A DNA stretch of 34,182 bases from Bacillota bacterium. GTDB taxonomy: Bacteria > Bacillota > Sulfobacillia > Sulfobacillales > Sulfobacillaceae. The notes under the pieces were generated by a model that worked only from the letters and a program-made list of their open reading frames with translations, made no database searches and was not told where the DNA came from. Both the position numbers and the translations under genes were made by a program. Every line of letters begins with the position of its first letter. The stretch's first letter is position 1. This document shows, piece by piece, positions 14,644-24,016 of the stretch. The stretch covers positions 1-34,182 of the forward strand of contig JAJYHT010000029.1 of the NCBI GenBank assembly GCA_021784595.1. Direction: 5' to 3'.

Positions 14644-17479
14644 TCAATGGATTCGTGTGCGGGGTGCCAGGCAGCACAATTTAAAAAATATCAATGTGGA
14701 TATTCCTCGGGATCAGTTGGTGGTGATTACCGGGGTGTCGGGATCCGGGAAATCGTCCCTAGCATTCGATACCATTTACGCCGAAGGACAGCGGCGTTAT
14801 GTGGAGTCGCTGTCTAGTTATGCCCGACAGTTTTTGGGTCAAATGGACAAACCCGACGTGGATGCGATTGAAGGCTTATCGCCCGCGATTTCTATTGATC
14901 AGAAGACCACCAGCCACAATCCCCGCAGCACCGTGGGCACCGTCACCGAAATTTATGACTACCTGAGGCTTTTGTACGCACGGGTGGGACAGCCCCACTG
15001 TCCGCAGTGCGGGCGCGAAGTGGCCCAGCAAACCATTGACCAAATGGTGGATCATATCATGACCCTACCAGAAGGCACTCGGCTGGAAGTGCGAGCTCCG
15101 ATTGTTCGCGGCCGCAAGGGCACCCATGATAAGACGTTGGCGGATATCGGACGTCAAGGCTACACACGCGCGCGGATCGACGGGCAAACGGTGGAGCTGG
15201 ACACTCTGCCCTCGCTTAATAAGAACCAAAAACATAGTATTGCCGTGGTTGTCGATCGCATTATAATCAAACCAACGGTGGTGTCCCGGTTAGCTGAATC
15301 TTTAGAGCACGCTTTGGACCTGTCAGGCAACGTCGTGGAGGTGGGGCCACCCGACGGACCAGGAGACGTGTTTGCCCGGGAGTTGGCCTGTGCCCATTGT
15401 GGAATTTCGCTCGAAGAGTTAACACCCCGAATGTTTAGCTTCAACGCCCCCTTCGGAGCGTGTCCTGCGTGCACTGGATTGGGCTTTAAGCTGGAACTGG
15501 ATCCCGACTTGGTGGTGCCTGATCCGTCGTTAACGCTGCGGGAAGGGGCGGTAGCGCCCTTTTTGCGGAGCACTTCGCGGTTTTATCCCGATCTCTTGGA
15601 AACCGTGGCGCGTGTGGCGGGTATTCCCATGGACCGTCCCTATCAAACATTGTCTGATGAAGCCAAGCAAATTGTCTTGTATGGCTATCCGGATCCGGTG
15701 CCGTTTACTTTCGAAAGCCATTATGGACCGCACCACCAGCAATTTCGGTACAATGGCGTGATGCCAATTTTAGAGCGGCGGCATAAAGAGGCTGGTTCGG
15801 AATCGGCCAAAGCGGAAATTGAAGAATACATGACATCTAAGGCCTGCGCCATGTGCCATGGGCAGCGGCTGAAACCGGAAGTTTTGGCGGTCACCGTGGG
15901 GGACTTGTCGATTGCCGCTTTGACTGACCTCTCGATAGTCAAAGCGCGCACATTTTTTGAAACGCTGTCTTTGAATCAGCGCCAATCAATGATTGGGGCC
16001 CCGATTTTAAAAGAAGTGCTGGAACGGCTCACCTTTTTAATTGACGTGGGACTAGGATACCTTACATTGTCGCGTGCCGCGGGTTCCTTATCCGGGGGAG
16101 AGGCGCAGAGAATTCGATTAGCCACTCAAATCGGGTCGTCGCTGATGGGAGTACTATACATTTTGGACGAACCCTCGATTGGCTTGCATCAACGGGACAA
16201 TGATCGATTGATTGGAACGCTTAAGCGATTGCGGGATTTGGGCAATACCGTATTGGTGGTGGAGCACGACGAGGAGACGATGCTCACCGCTGACTACTTG
16301 ATTGATATTGGGCCAGGACCTGGAGCCTATGGAGGGCACGTGGTGGCTCATGGGACGCCAGGCGAAGTGATGGCCACCCAAGAGAGTATTACTGGGCAAT
16401 ATTTGGCTGGGGTACGCCAGATGCCAGTACCTCAAATGCACCGAGCGCCCAGCACGCGGTGGCTGGCGATAAAAGGGGCCAGCGAGCACAATTTAAAGAA
16501 TATTACAGTACGCATTCCATTAGGATTAATGGTGGCGGTCACCGGTGTCTCAGGATCAGGCAAGTCTACCTTGGTCAATGACATCTTACGAAAATCCTTG
16601 GAATTGAAACTTAACGGCGCGCACAATCGACGAGTCGGAGCGCATGAGAGCATTATCGGTATAGAATACCTCGATAAGGTGATCGCAATTGACCAAAGTC
16701 CCATTGGCCGCACCCCACGCTCCAACCCGGCGACGTATACCGGAGCGTTTGACTTGATTCGCGAGATCTTTGCGGGAACAACCGAAGCCAGTATTCGCGG
16801 ATACAAGGCAGGGCGATTTTCTTTCAATTTACGGGGCGGACGTTGTGAAGCCTGCAAAGGCGACGGCATTCTTAAGATCGAAATGCATTTTTTGCCTGAT
16901 GTGTATGTGCCGTGCGAAGTCTGCAAAGGACGGCGCTATAACCGGGAAACGATGGAAGTGCATTATCGTGGCAAAACGATTGCTGACGTCTTGGAAATGA
17001 CCGTAGATGAGGCGACAGAATTTTTTCAGCATCATTCTCGCCTTCAGCGCAAGCTGCAAACGCTTCGTGACGTCGGGCTGGGTTATATTCATTTGGGGCA
17101 GCCAGCCACGACCTTGTCTGGCGGGGAAGCCCAGCGTGTCAAACTGGCTACGGAGCTATCGCGAAAATCTGACGGGCGGACTCTGTATATTTTGGATGAG
17201 CCTACCACGGGTTTGCATGCGGAGGACATTCGCCATCTTCTGGGGGTTTTAGAACGGCTCGTGGCCCAAGGAGACACAGTACTGGTGATTGAGCATAATC
17301 TGGATGTCATCCAATATGCCGACTGGATTATTGACCTAGGACCCGAAGGCGGAGATGCTGGCGGAACCATTATTGCAGAGGGCGCGCCAAACGAGGTTAT
17401 GAGCAATTCCGATTCTTATACCGGGCAATACCTTAAACGGCATGCTGCGCGCCATCAAACGGTCGATACAGCGCGTTAA
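14636..17479 (+). CDS. uvrA: Excinuclease ABC subunit A
   Basis: This 947-residue ATPase is the damage sensor of nucleotide excision repair. Two ABC modules are seen: Walker A GVSGSGKS at 33-40, and a second GVSGSGKS in the C-terminal half followed by TLVNDIL. The matching signatures are SLSGGEAQR and TLSGGEAQR. Zinc modules are intact (CPQCG; CAHC with CPAC; CAMC; CEAC with CEVC), as is the UvrB-binding region. It starts at ATG 14636 inside the uvrB end, with GGAGGG upstream. The length is standard. It binds DNA as a dimer and loads UvrB. Confidence 0.97.
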   Translation: MASQWIRVRGARQHNLKNINVDIPRDQLVVITGVSGSGKSSLAFDTIYAEGQRRYVESLSSYARQFLGQMDKPDVDAIEGLSPAISIDQKTTSHNPRSTVGTVTEIYDYLRLLYARVGQPHCPQCGREVAQQTIDQMVDHIMTLPEGTRLEVRAPIVRGRKGTHDKTLADIGRQGYTRARIDGQTVELDTLPSLNKNQKHSIAVVVDRIIIKPTVVSRLAESLEHALDLSGNVVEVGPPDGPGDVFARELACAHCGISLEELTPRMFSFNAPFGACPACTGLGFKLELDPDLVVPDPSLTLREGAVAPFLRSTSRFYPDLLETVARVAGIPMDRPYQTLSDEAKQIVLYGYPDPVPFTFESHYGPHHQQFRYNGVMPILERRHKEAGSESAKAEIEEYMTSKACAMCHGQRLKPEVLAVTVGDLSIAALTDLSIVKARTFFETLSLNQRQSMIGAPILKEVLERLTFLIDVGLGYLTLSRAAGSLSGGEAQRIRLATQIGSSLMGVLYILDEPSIGLHQRDNDRLIGTLKRLRDLGNTVLVVEHDEETMLTADYLIDIGPGPGAYGGHVVAHGTPGEVMATQESITGQYLAGVRQMPVPQMHRAPSTRWLAIKGASEHNLKNITVRIPLGLMVAVTGVSGSGKSTLVNDILRKSLELKLNGAHNRRVGAHESIIGIEYLDKVIAIDQSPIGRTPRSNPATYTGAFDLIREIFAGTTEASIRGYKAGRFSFNLRGGRCEACKGDGILKIEMHFLPDVYVPCEVCKGRRYNRETMEVHYRGKTIADVLEMTVDEATEFFQHHSRLQRKLQTLRDVGLGYIHLGQPATTLSGGEAQRVKLATELSRKSDGRTLYILDEPTTGLHAEDIRHLLGVLERLVAQGDTVLVIEHNLDVIQYADWIIDLGPEGGDAGGTIIAEGAPNEVMSNSDSYTGQYLKRHAARHQTVDTAR

Positions 17480-17497
17480 CAAGGGGGCGTGTCGTCA

Positions 17498-19381
17498 GTG
17501 GTCGATAATATTGCCGAACAACTCGAACACAAGCGCCAAGCGTTGCCGGACAAACCCGGAGTATACATGATGAAGGACGCTGACGATCGGGTAATCTACG
17601 TCGGCAAGGCGGTAAGCCTAAAACAACGGGTGCGAAGCTATTTTCAGGACGCTGCCAGGCTACAGCCTAAAGTGGCTGCCATGATGCGTCACGTGGTGGA
17701 CTTCGAGATCATTACCACCGATACCGAAGTCGAAGCTCTGATTTTAGAGGCGACCCTGGTCAAGCAAATGCAGCCGCACTACAACATTCGCCTCAAAGAT
17801 GATAAGGCGTATCCATATTTGCGGTTGACCTGGGAAGAGGATTTCCCCCGTCTTTTGATTGCACGAAAGCCATCGGAAACCAAAAGCCGTTACTTTGGCC
17901 CATACACCCGGTCGCAGTCGGTTCATGAAACCATTCGCTTGCTGCGCAAGATCTTTCCGATTCGCAACTGCACCAACATGAAATTCAAGAACGCCGCCCG
18001 TCCATGTTTGGAATACCATATCCAACGATGCCAAGCGCCGTGCCAAGATCTCATCGACAAGAGCGCATACCGTGACATGATGAAATCGGTTGAGCTTTTC
18101 TTGGAAGGGAAAGCAGAAGATGTACGGGATGGATTGGTGCGCCAATTGACTGAAGCGGCTGCTCTTCTCCAATTTGAACGCGCGGCAGTGCTGCGCGACC
18201 AAGTGCGAGCCATCGAGGAGATCACCGCGCAACAAAAAGTGGCGGCAGAGGCGGGACGCAATTTGGATGCCGTCAGTTGGGTGGTGGACGGTCAGGACGC
18301 CTATGTTCAGGTGTTCCGGGTGCGTGATGGACGGCTGTCCGGCAGGGAGTCGATGGTGATGACGGGATTGGATGGCACCGACGACGGCGAACTGGCTCGG
18401 GCTTTTATGTTGCAATACTACGGCCGAACAACCGAAATACCACCTGAAATTCTGGTGGAGCACCTGCCGGATGAAGTCGATGACGTGCGGGCTTGGTTGC
18501 ACGAAGAGCGCAAAGGTAAAGTGGAGTTAAAGGTTCCACAGCGCGGGGAAAAACAACGGCTATTGGCGATGGTGCGGCAGAACGCCATCTTGGCGCGTGA
18601 CGAGGCCATGCGGCGGATGGAGGTCAAAGAACGCGAACGGGAGGATGCATTGTTGGGACTTCAGGCGACTTTAGGCTTGCCCAGGATCCCGGCCCGCATT
18701 GAATGCTACGACATTTCGAATACTCAAGGCACTGAGTCGGTGGCCTCGATGGTTGTGTTTACGAACGGCAAGCCGGACAAGAGCCAATACCGGCGGTTTA
18801 AGATTCAAACCGTTCAAGGTCCCAATGACTTTTTATCGATGAAGGAAGTCATTTCGCGCAGGTTTCGCCATCAGCAGTTGGCAGAAGAAAGCGTCCATAC
18901 TAAACGTTTTGCCAAAACTCCCGACCTGTTGATTGTTGATGGAGGCCGTGGTCAACTAGGATATGCCAATGCCGCCATGCTAGAAGCGGGAATAAAAGAC
19001 ATCCCGGTATTTGGGCTGGCAAAAGAGCACGAGTGGTTGTTTGAACCCCATTCGCCCGATCCCATCATTTTGGACAGGGACTCGCCCCCCTTGAAGCTTT
19101 TACAGCATATTCGGGACGAAGCGCATCGATTTGCCATCACATTCCATCGGAAGTTGCGCACGAAACGCAATTTAGCATCGTTGCTGGATGATATTCCGGG
19201 CATAGGTCCTCAACGCAAGAAGGCGGTTTTGCGCCACTACCCAGATCTGGCGGCATTGGCGCATTCCCCCTCGTCAATGGAGGACTTGGCGAAACTTCCG
19301 GGCATGACCAAAAAGGCGGCAGAAGCGGTGGTGACTTACTTGCATAGTGCTTATGCGGAAAATACGGGAGGGGAAAGTTGA
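17498..19381 (+). CDS. uvrC: Excinuclease ABC subunit C
   Basis: The 627-residue dual nuclease makes both incisions in nucleotide excision repair. It has an N-terminal GIY-YIG domain (PGVYMMKDADDRVIYVGKA, here with G-V-Y), the Cys-rich segment (NCTNMKF to CQAPC), a UVR motif ([14 protein letters not shown]), an RNase H-like domain (IECYDISNTQG, LLIVDGGRGQLG) and C-terminal helix-hairpin-helix repeats (LDDIPGIGPQRKKAV, LAKLPGMTKKAAE). The frame also offers a GTG at 17489, but AAGGGGG (17481-17487) is badly placed for it and correctly placed for GTG 17498, so the latter was used. It follows uvrA by 18 bases. A uvrB-uvrA-uvrC operon is sensible but not universal. Confidence 0.95.
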   Translation: MVDNIAEQLEHKRQALPDKPGVYMMKDADDRVIYVGKAVSLKQRVRSYFQDAARLQPKVAAMMRHVVDFEIITTDTEVEALILEATLVKQMQPHYNIRLKDDKAYPYLRLTWEEDFPRLLIARKPSETKSRYFGPYTRSQSVHETIRLLRKIFPIRNCTNMKFKNAARPCLEYHIQRCQAPCQDLIDKSAYRDMMKSVELFLEGKAEDVRDGLVRQLTEAAALLQFERAAVLRDQVRAIEEITAQQKVAAEAGRNLDAVSWVVDGQDAYVQVFRVRDGRLSGRESMVMTGLDGTDDGELARAFMLQYYGRTTEIPPEILVEHLPDEVDDVRAWLHEERKGKVELKVPQRGEKQRLLAMVRQNAILARDEAMRRMEVKEREREDALLGLQATLGLPRIPARIECYDISNTQGTESVASMVVFTNGKPDKSQYRRFKIQTVQGPNDFLSMKEVISRRFRHQQLAEESVHTKRFAKTPDLLIVDGGRGQLGYANAAMLEAGIKDIPVFGLAKEHEWLFEPHSPDPIILDRDSPPLKLLQHIRDEAHRFAITFHRKLRTKRNLASLLDDIPGIGPQRKKAVLRHYPDLAALAHSPSSMEDLAKLPGMTKKAAEAVVTYLHSAYAENTGGES

Positions 19382-19382
19382 T

Positions 19383-19724
19383 ATGCGCTGGGTTGTGGTT
19401 TTTGCACTTACGGCATTGGCGTTGGCGGTGATAAGCCATATTGGCATCGGGATTTATGCCCTAAAGGCTTCGAGCATCATATGGGCTAGTTTGGCACTGG
19501 GGATCGTCAATACTTTTGTTCGGCCCATTGTGCGGCTCATCGCGCTGCCTATCACGCTGTTGACGTTAGGCCTTTTTGGTTGGGTAATCAACGCCCTCAT
19601 GCTCTGGTTGGTTTCGGATTTGGTGCCGGGATTTATCGTGCAGGGTTTCATGCCTGCGTTGTGGGGTGCTCTTTTGTTAGGTCTAATCTCGGGAGGAACA
19701 CATTGGCTGATAAAACACACATAG
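19383..19724 (+). CDS. YvlD-like (phage holin 4 superfamily) membrane protein
   Basis: This 113-residue protein has about four hydrophobic helices and the family pattern A-S-x-x-x-A-L-G-I-V-N-x-x-V-R-P-I-V, then LPITLLTLGLFGWVINALMLWLVS. The family is widespread in bacteria. The name comes from a profile match to holins, but lysis is not implied. In Bacillus, YvlD sits near uvrBA and is linked to envelope stress, so the position here is conserved. ATG 19383 follows the uvrC stop by one base, with GGGAGGGG upstream inside uvrC. Its end overlaps the next gene by 22 bases. Confidence 0.82.
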   Translation: MRWVVVFALTALALAVISHIGIGIYALKASSIIWASLALGIVNTFVRPIVRLIALPITLLTLGLFGWVINALMLWLVSDLVPGFIVQGFMPALWGALLLGLISGGTHWLIKHT

Positions 19725-20524
19725 CGATGATAGCGTTGGATTTGGACGGTACATCGGTTAATACCTCAGGTGCGATTAGCGGGCGGCTGATCGCCGCCGT
19801 AGAGAGAGCCGCCGCCCAGGGTATTCGTGTGATGTTGGCGACTGGACGTATGGTGCAATCGGCAAGACCATTTTGGCTGCAATTAGGTTTGGGTCAAGGG
19901 CCCTTGATCGCCTACAACGGGGGACAGACGGTTATGATGCCCGAGGGGACGCCGCTCTTTGCCACCAGTTTGTCGGACCAGGCGGCTAAGTTTGTAGTGA
20001 CCGAAGCGCTAGCCTATGACTTGTTGGCGCAAGTATATGTAGGCAATGAATTATGGATTTCACGCGAAGACATTCGAGCCCGTCATTATATCGAGACCAA
20101 TCATATTCCCGGCTGGGTGCGGCCAGCGCAAGACATTTTAGAATGGCCGGAGCCGCCAATAAAAATCTTGTTGCAGGCAGATCCACAGATCTTGAATCAA
20201 TTTCGTCCGATTTTGGAGAGTCGGGCCCAGGAACTAGGCATGAGAATTTTCAAATCACAGGCAGATTATCTGGAAGTGGTGCGAGAAGGGGTTGGCAAAG
20301 GGCCTGCGTTGAAAGCTCTCGCCCATCGGTTAAATATTCCTCAAGAGCAGGTAATGGCGATCGGCGACGCCGAAAATGACGCGGACATGCTGGCTTGGGC
20401 AGGCTGGGGTGTTGCCATGGGACAAGCGCCGGCCGATGTGAAATCAGTTGCCCGGGCAGTGACCAAGTCGGTCGACGAGGACGGGGCGGCGCTAGCTATT
20501 GAGAAGTGGGCGCTAGGGAACTAG
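19703..20524 (+). CDS. HAD-superfamily (Cof-type) phosphatase
   Basis: The 273-residue protein has motif I DLDGT with the nucleophile D in MIALDLDGTSV, motif II ATGR, a C2B-type cap region, a motif III lysine near GVGKGPALKAL and motif IV GDAENDADM. This is the pattern of Cof-like sugar-phosphate or nucleotide phosphatases, and the substrate is not predictable. A TTG start at 19703 was chosen because GGGAGGA (19691-19697) lies six bases upstream; ATG 19727 is the alternative and begins right at the catalytic motif. It overlaps the preceding gene. Four bases at its end overlap a small gene on the other strand. Confidence 0.85.
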   Translation: MADKTHIAMIALDLDGTSVNTSGAISGRLIAAVERAAAQGIRVMLATGRMVQSARPFWLQLGLGQGPLIAYNGGQTVMMPEGTPLFATSLSDQAAKFVVTEALAYDLLAQVYVGNELWISREDIRARHYIETNHIPGWVRPAQDILEWPEPPIKILLQADPQILNQFRPILESRAQELGMRIFKSQADYLEVVREGVGKGPALKALAHRLNIPQEQVMAIGDAENDADMLAWAGWGVAMGQAPADVKSVARAVTKSVDEDGAALAIEKWALGN

Positions 20525-20772
20525 AGCACCAGGTGCCAGTGGGCGAGTACAGCGATGCCCCAGGGACTGCGCATCACTAAATAGAGAGTGGTTGCCGACA
20601 CGACGACCGCAAAGGTCCATGCAAACCGCCGTTCAATTTGGCGTTCGCGTTTGAGACGGCCCCGCAAACTTCGGCTGTTGGATCCCATGGGCATATTGGA
20701 GCCCGGGATTTGGCTTGATGGTTTGGAGCGTTCCGCCCGGGAGCGCGACTTATACGGCGAAGAATATGCCAT
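20521..20772 (-). CDS. Small single-pass membrane protein, unknown function
   Basis: The 83-residue protein has a basic, serine-rich N-terminal half (about residues 1-47, with many R and S) and one hydrophobic segment (FAWTFAVVVSATTLYLVM), then a short tail. A near-perfect ribosome binding site, AAGGAGGT, lies seven bases before ATG 20772, which is the main reason to accept it. No family was recognised. It is divergent from rapZ and convergent with the HAD gene. The layout resembles small basic membrane-tethered proteins found near division genes in Gram-positives, but that is only a resemblance. Confidence 0.6.
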   Translation of the reverse strand: MAYSSPYKSRSRAERSKPSSQIPGSNMPMGSNSRSLRGRLKRERQIERRFAWTFAVVVSATTLYLVMRSPWGIAVLAHWHLVL

Positions 20773-20934
20773 GGGTGACCTCCTTCATTGCTCTACTTTA
20801 CAGCAGTCCTTATTCGACATGATGCCTGATTTTCCTGCTGGGAATCCGTGGAATGCTGATATTCGAAAGGATGAAACGCCAAAACCTTGTCGACCCAGCG
20901 TGTAGAAAGTTTTCCAATTTTGATGCGGTGACGC

Positions 20935-20940
20935 TACAAT
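20935..20940 (+). promoter_or_regulatory. Candidate -10 of the rapZ-yvcK-whiA operon
   Basis: TACAAT lies 35 bases before the rapZ start in a 203-base divergent region. A -35 match was not convincing. Confidence 0.35.
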
Positions 20941-20975
20941 AAGAGAAATCGGGCGAAAATGGGGGTCTTGGGCTA

Positions 20976-21854
20976 ATGGAAGCGGCGCGCCTAGTCATTA
21001 TTTCAGGCCTGTCCGGTGCGGGACGCACTGAGGCGATGCGTGTGTTTGAGGACCTCGGGTACTTCTGCGTCGACAACTTGCCGCCCAATCTGGCTGCCAA
21101 GTTTGCCGAGTTGATTCAAAAAAGTCCAGATGTAAAAGGAGCCGCGCTGGTAATGGATGTACGCGGTGGGGCATTCTTTCAAGAGCTTGAAGCCACGCTG
21201 AAGGCGTTTGACGAAAGTGGCATATCCTATCAAGTCGTGTTTCTAGAGGCTGATGAGGAAACTTTGATTCATCGCTACAAACTCTCCCGACGCCGCCACC
21301 CTTTGGAATCCCAAGGGCGCCTGGTTGAGGCCTTGCGTCGTGAAAAAGAAGCCTTAGGGGCTTTACGTGGGCTGGCTCATGTCGTCATCGACACCTCTGG
21401 TCTTAGTTCGCTTCAGCTTCGCCAACGCATTTCAGATGTCTTCCGGCTGGACGGCGGCACTTTACCATTTCAAGTCCGTTTGGTGTCCTTTGGATTTAAA
21501 TACGGATTGCCTAAGGATGCCGATTTGGTGTTTGATGTGAGGTTTCTCCCCAATCCCTATTATGTTGATGCATTAAGAAATTTAACCGGCAATGCCGATG
21601 AGGTGCGAGACTACGTACTGCGGTTTCCCTTGGCTAAGGAAACCGAACAACGTCTGGAAAGTCTGTTGGAATTTTTGATGCCTCACTTTCAACAAGAAGG
21701 CAAACCGCAAGTTACGGTGGCGGTCGGGTGCACCGGCGGACAGCACCGGTCGGTGGTTTTTGCCAACCAATTAGGCTCGTTTTTAGAAAACGCAGGACAG
21801 CGGGTACTGATTGAACACCGCGATCTGGAACGCCAGGGGGGGCCAGGCGCCTAG
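20976..21854 (+). CDS. rapZ: RNase adapter / nucleotide-binding protein RapZ (YvcJ)
   Basis: The 292-residue P-loop protein has an N-terminal nucleotide-binding motif GLSGAGRT (11-18), the DLGYFCVDNLPP segment, LEADEETLIHRYKLSRRRHPL in pieces, and a C-terminal domain with GCTGGQHRSV and HRDL, all typical of the family. In Escherichia coli it steers RNase E to the sRNA GlmZ; in Gram-positives the YvcJ role is less clear and linked to competence and cell envelope. The Walker A lysine is arginine (R17), as also seen in actinobacterial members. It heads the rapZ-yvcK-whiA cluster and abuts yvcK directly (stop TAG then ATG). Confidence 0.95.
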   Translation: MEAARLVIISGLSGAGRTEAMRVFEDLGYFCVDNLPPNLAAKFAELIQKSPDVKGAALVMDVRGGAFFQELEATLKAFDESGISYQVVFLEADEETLIHRYKLSRRRHPLESQGRLVEALRREKEALGALRGLAHVVIDTSGLSSLQLRQRISDVFRLDGGTLPFQVRLVSFGFKYGLPKDADLVFDVRFLPNPYYVDALRNLTGNADEVRDYVLRFPLAKETEQRLESLLEFLMPHFQQEGKPQVTVAVGCTGGQHRSVVFANQLGSFLENAGQRVLIEHRDLERQGGPGA

Positions 21855-23165
21855 ATGTGGAGATTGTTGGCACCAGGACTTAAGTTGAAACGATATTTGG
21901 CATTGGTGGCGCTTGGTTTCATGGGATTGGGAGCAGCTCTCCTGACGATTCTAGCTTCCGTGAAGTTTCGCCCCTGGTGGGAAGTGTTAATGGCGTCCAG
22001 CAGCTTGGCCTTAGTGATTTGGGGGTCCCGCCGCATCGGGCAAAGCATCACCGAAGTTTTGGGGTCGGACCGCTGGGCCGGACTTTTATATTCTCGCCGC
22101 CACTTAAGCCGTGGGCCACGCATCGTGGCGTTGGGCGGCGGTACCGGTTTGCCGGCGGTGTTGCGGGGATTGAAACATTTCACCTCAAATCTCACAGCCA
22201 TTGTCACGGTAGCGGATGATGGCGGGAGTTCGGGCAGACTGCGGGGCGATTTGGGCATGCTTCCGCCCGGAGATATGCGTAATTGCATGGTCGCGCTAGC
22301 CGACACGGAGCCGTTGATGGAGCAGTTGTTTCAATACCGGTTTTCCAGTGGAGAATTGGCTGGGCATAGTTTTGGAAATTTGTTTTTAGCAGCCATGGAA
22401 CAGGTGGTAGGAGATTTTGTGACGGCGCTTCGGGAATCGAGTCGAGTGCTGGCTGTGCGCGGTACGGTTCTGCCGGCCACGCTGGACCAAGTGGTGCTGC
22501 GCGCCCGACTGTCAGATGGGCGCATAGTGCAGGGAGAAAGCAGCATTGGTCACGCTCCCCTGCCCATTGTCGAGGTGTGGATGGACCCGTCGGATGCCAC
22601 CCCGTTAGCCGAGACGGTTGAGGCGATAATGGGGTCGGACATGATTGTATTGGGGCCGGGTTCGCTTTATACGTCGGTGCTGCCCAACCTTTTGGTGACG
22701 CCCATTGCGCAGGCAATCAGGCGTAGCCCAGCGCTGAAGGTCTACGTAGCCAATGTGATGACGCAACCCGGAGAAACGGACCATTTTTCGGTGGAAGATC
22801 ATGTAAAGGCACTAGGCCGGCATGTAGGCGAGGGATTAATCGATATAGTGCTGGTGAACAACCAATTGGTGCCAGTGGACAGCCTGCTTCGGTATCAAAA
22901 AGAAGGGGCCGAGCCGGTAATTAGTCCTACGAATGAGCGGATCGAAATGGCGCAAGTAGTCTCGGAACCCTTATTGTCGATTGATACCGTGATTCGCCAT
23001 GATCCTGACAAACTAGCACGCGCCCTGCTGCGGATACTAGTGAAAATGCGGCCCAAATGGGCTGAGGGACGACTGGGGGATGCCTTATGGCTCGAAAACC
23101 GTTTACGCGGCAAAAATTCCCTATACCCCGATGGAGTTACTCCCGACAGGTCAAGGCAGAATTAG
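21855..23165 (+). CDS. yvcK: Gluconeogenesis factor YvcK/GlmR with N-terminal membrane segment
   Basis: The 436-residue protein has a C-terminal CofD-like core from about residue 92, with ALGGGTGLPAVLRGLK, TVADDGGSSGRLR and GDMRNCMVAL, and later LGPGSLYTSVLPNLL and ANVMTQPGETDHFS. YvcK binds UDP-GlcNAc and directs carbon into peptidoglycan precursors. Bacillus YvcK is about 317 residues. This one carries roughly 90 more at the N-terminus, including two hydrophobic segments (residues about 14-36 and 42-56), so it is probably membrane bound. The gene begins with ATG right after the rapZ stop and overlaps whiA by 79 bases. Confidence 0.92.
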   Translation: MWRLLAPGLKLKRYLALVALGFMGLGAALLTILASVKFRPWWEVLMASSSLALVIWGSRRIGQSITEVLGSDRWAGLLYSRRHLSRGPRIVALGGGTGLPAVLRGLKHFTSNLTAIVTVADDGGSSGRLRGDLGMLPPGDMRNCMVALADTEPLMEQLFQYRFSSGELAGHSFGNLFLAAMEQVVGDFVTALRESSRVLAVRGTVLPATLDQVVLRARLSDGRIVQGESSIGHAPLPIVEVWMDPSDATPLAETVEAIMGSDMIVLGPGSLYTSVLPNLLVTPIAQAIRRSPALKVYVANVMTQPGETDHFSVEDHVKALGRHVGEGLIDIVLVNNQLVPVDSLLRYQKEGAEPVISPTNERIEMAQVVSEPLLSIDTVIRHDPDKLARALLRILVKMRPKWAEGRLGDALWLENRLRGKNSLYPDGVTPDRSRQN

Positions 23166-23965
23166 CCAGCGCCACCCTGCCCCGCGAAGAGTGTGTATGG
23201 GCCGAACTCTTGGGGATGATGGGGCTTTCTTACCTGGCCGCAGGAGAGTTGGTTTTCGGCGTCCGCAGTGTCGTGGTGGCCCGCCGTGCTTTTCGGTTAA
23301 TGAAAGCGGTGGGACTCGGACCGCGCATGACGTCCATTCGGCCGCATAACCGGATCCAGTATACGATGCGGGCAGACCTTGCAATGCCTGTCCATCTTAA
23401 GCTGGCCTGTACAGCACAATTTGTTGCGGGGTGGTTTTTGGTCCGCGGCTATCTGGCTCATCCTGACAAAGGGCCGGCGCATCTAGAGCTGCTAGTGCCT
23501 TTAGAGAGCGATGCGGCAATCCTGGTCAGGGCGCTGGACGATCTTCATATTAGAGCCAAAACGGTCCCGCGACGCGGTGGAACATCAGTTTACCTAAAAG
23601 ACCGAACGCAAATCCGAGCTCTTTTGGGGAAAGTGGGTGCGCACCGAGCCGTGCTGCAGTGGGAAAGCGTCGATGTGGTGCGGCACATGAAAAATCAAGT
23701 CAATCGATTGGTGAACTCCGAAACGGCTAATTTGCGGCGGGCGGTGGAGTCTGGACTGACCCAGGCGGCATTGCTGCAGAGTGCCCTGGGCGACGGCCAG
23801 GATGGAGATTGGGATGAGGTGGCGCGAGCCTTGGCCTGGTTGCGCATCAAACACCCGGATTGGTCTTTGAGAGAACTGGGACAGGCACTGACGCCTCCTT
23901 TAAGTAAATCTGCAGTCAATCACCGCATGCGCCGGCTTTTGCAAGGGTCCAAAGATCGGGGATAA
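23087..23965 (+). CDS. whiA: Sporulation/division regulator WhiA
   Basis: The 292-residue DNA-binding protein has the WhiA N-terminal pattern (YSRQVKAELA), a degenerate LAGLIDADG-like domain (FVAGWFLVRGYLAHPDKGPAHLEL) without nuclease residues, and a C-terminal helix-turn-helix (WSLRELGQALTPPLSKSAVNHRMRRL). It acts in sporulation in Streptomyces and in division or growth in Bacillus. The start at ATG 23087 has GGGGGATG upstream. It adds about 16 basic residues before the usual beginning, and no other standard start codon lies close to the canonical N-terminus. The last 79 bases of yvcK are therefore shared in another frame. Confidence 0.9.
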   Translation: MARKPFTRQKFPIPRWSYSRQVKAELASATLPREECVWAELLGMMGLSYLAAGELVFGVRSVVVARRAFRLMKAVGLGPRMTSIRPHNRIQYTMRADLAMPVHLKLACTAQFVAGWFLVRGYLAHPDKGPAHLELLVPLESDAAILVRALDDLHIRAKTVPRRGGTSVYLKDRTQIRALLGKVGAHRAVLQWESVDVVRHMKNQVNRLVNSETANLRRAVESGLTQAALLQSALGDGQDGDWDEVARALAWLRIKHPDWSLRELGQALTPPLSKSAVNHRMRRLLQGSKDRG

Positions 23966-24016
23966 CTGATTTGAGTGAATTGTCACAACCATGTGAAGAA
24001 TACGTCCTTGGGAATC

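Noticed and set aside
17744-18502. 252-codon minus-strand frame inside uvrC
   Set aside because: Lies wholly within a well-conserved uvrC, its residues look like antisense of that gene, and no start signals are present.
19383-19724. Phage holin, hence a prophage remnant
   Set aside because: The family name is misleading; the gene sits in a housekeeping run with conserved synteny to Bacillus yvlD and no phage genes are near.
22204-22716. 170-codon minus-strand frame inside yvcK
   Set aside because: Rich in proline and alanine as expected for antisense of a GC-rich gene; yvcK motifs on the plus strand are clear.
23087-23965. Homing endonuclease in the LAGLIDADG family
   Set aside because: The domain is the degenerate one of WhiA, with a C-terminal helix-turn-helix and rapZ-yvcK synteny; no catalytic acidic pair is visible.
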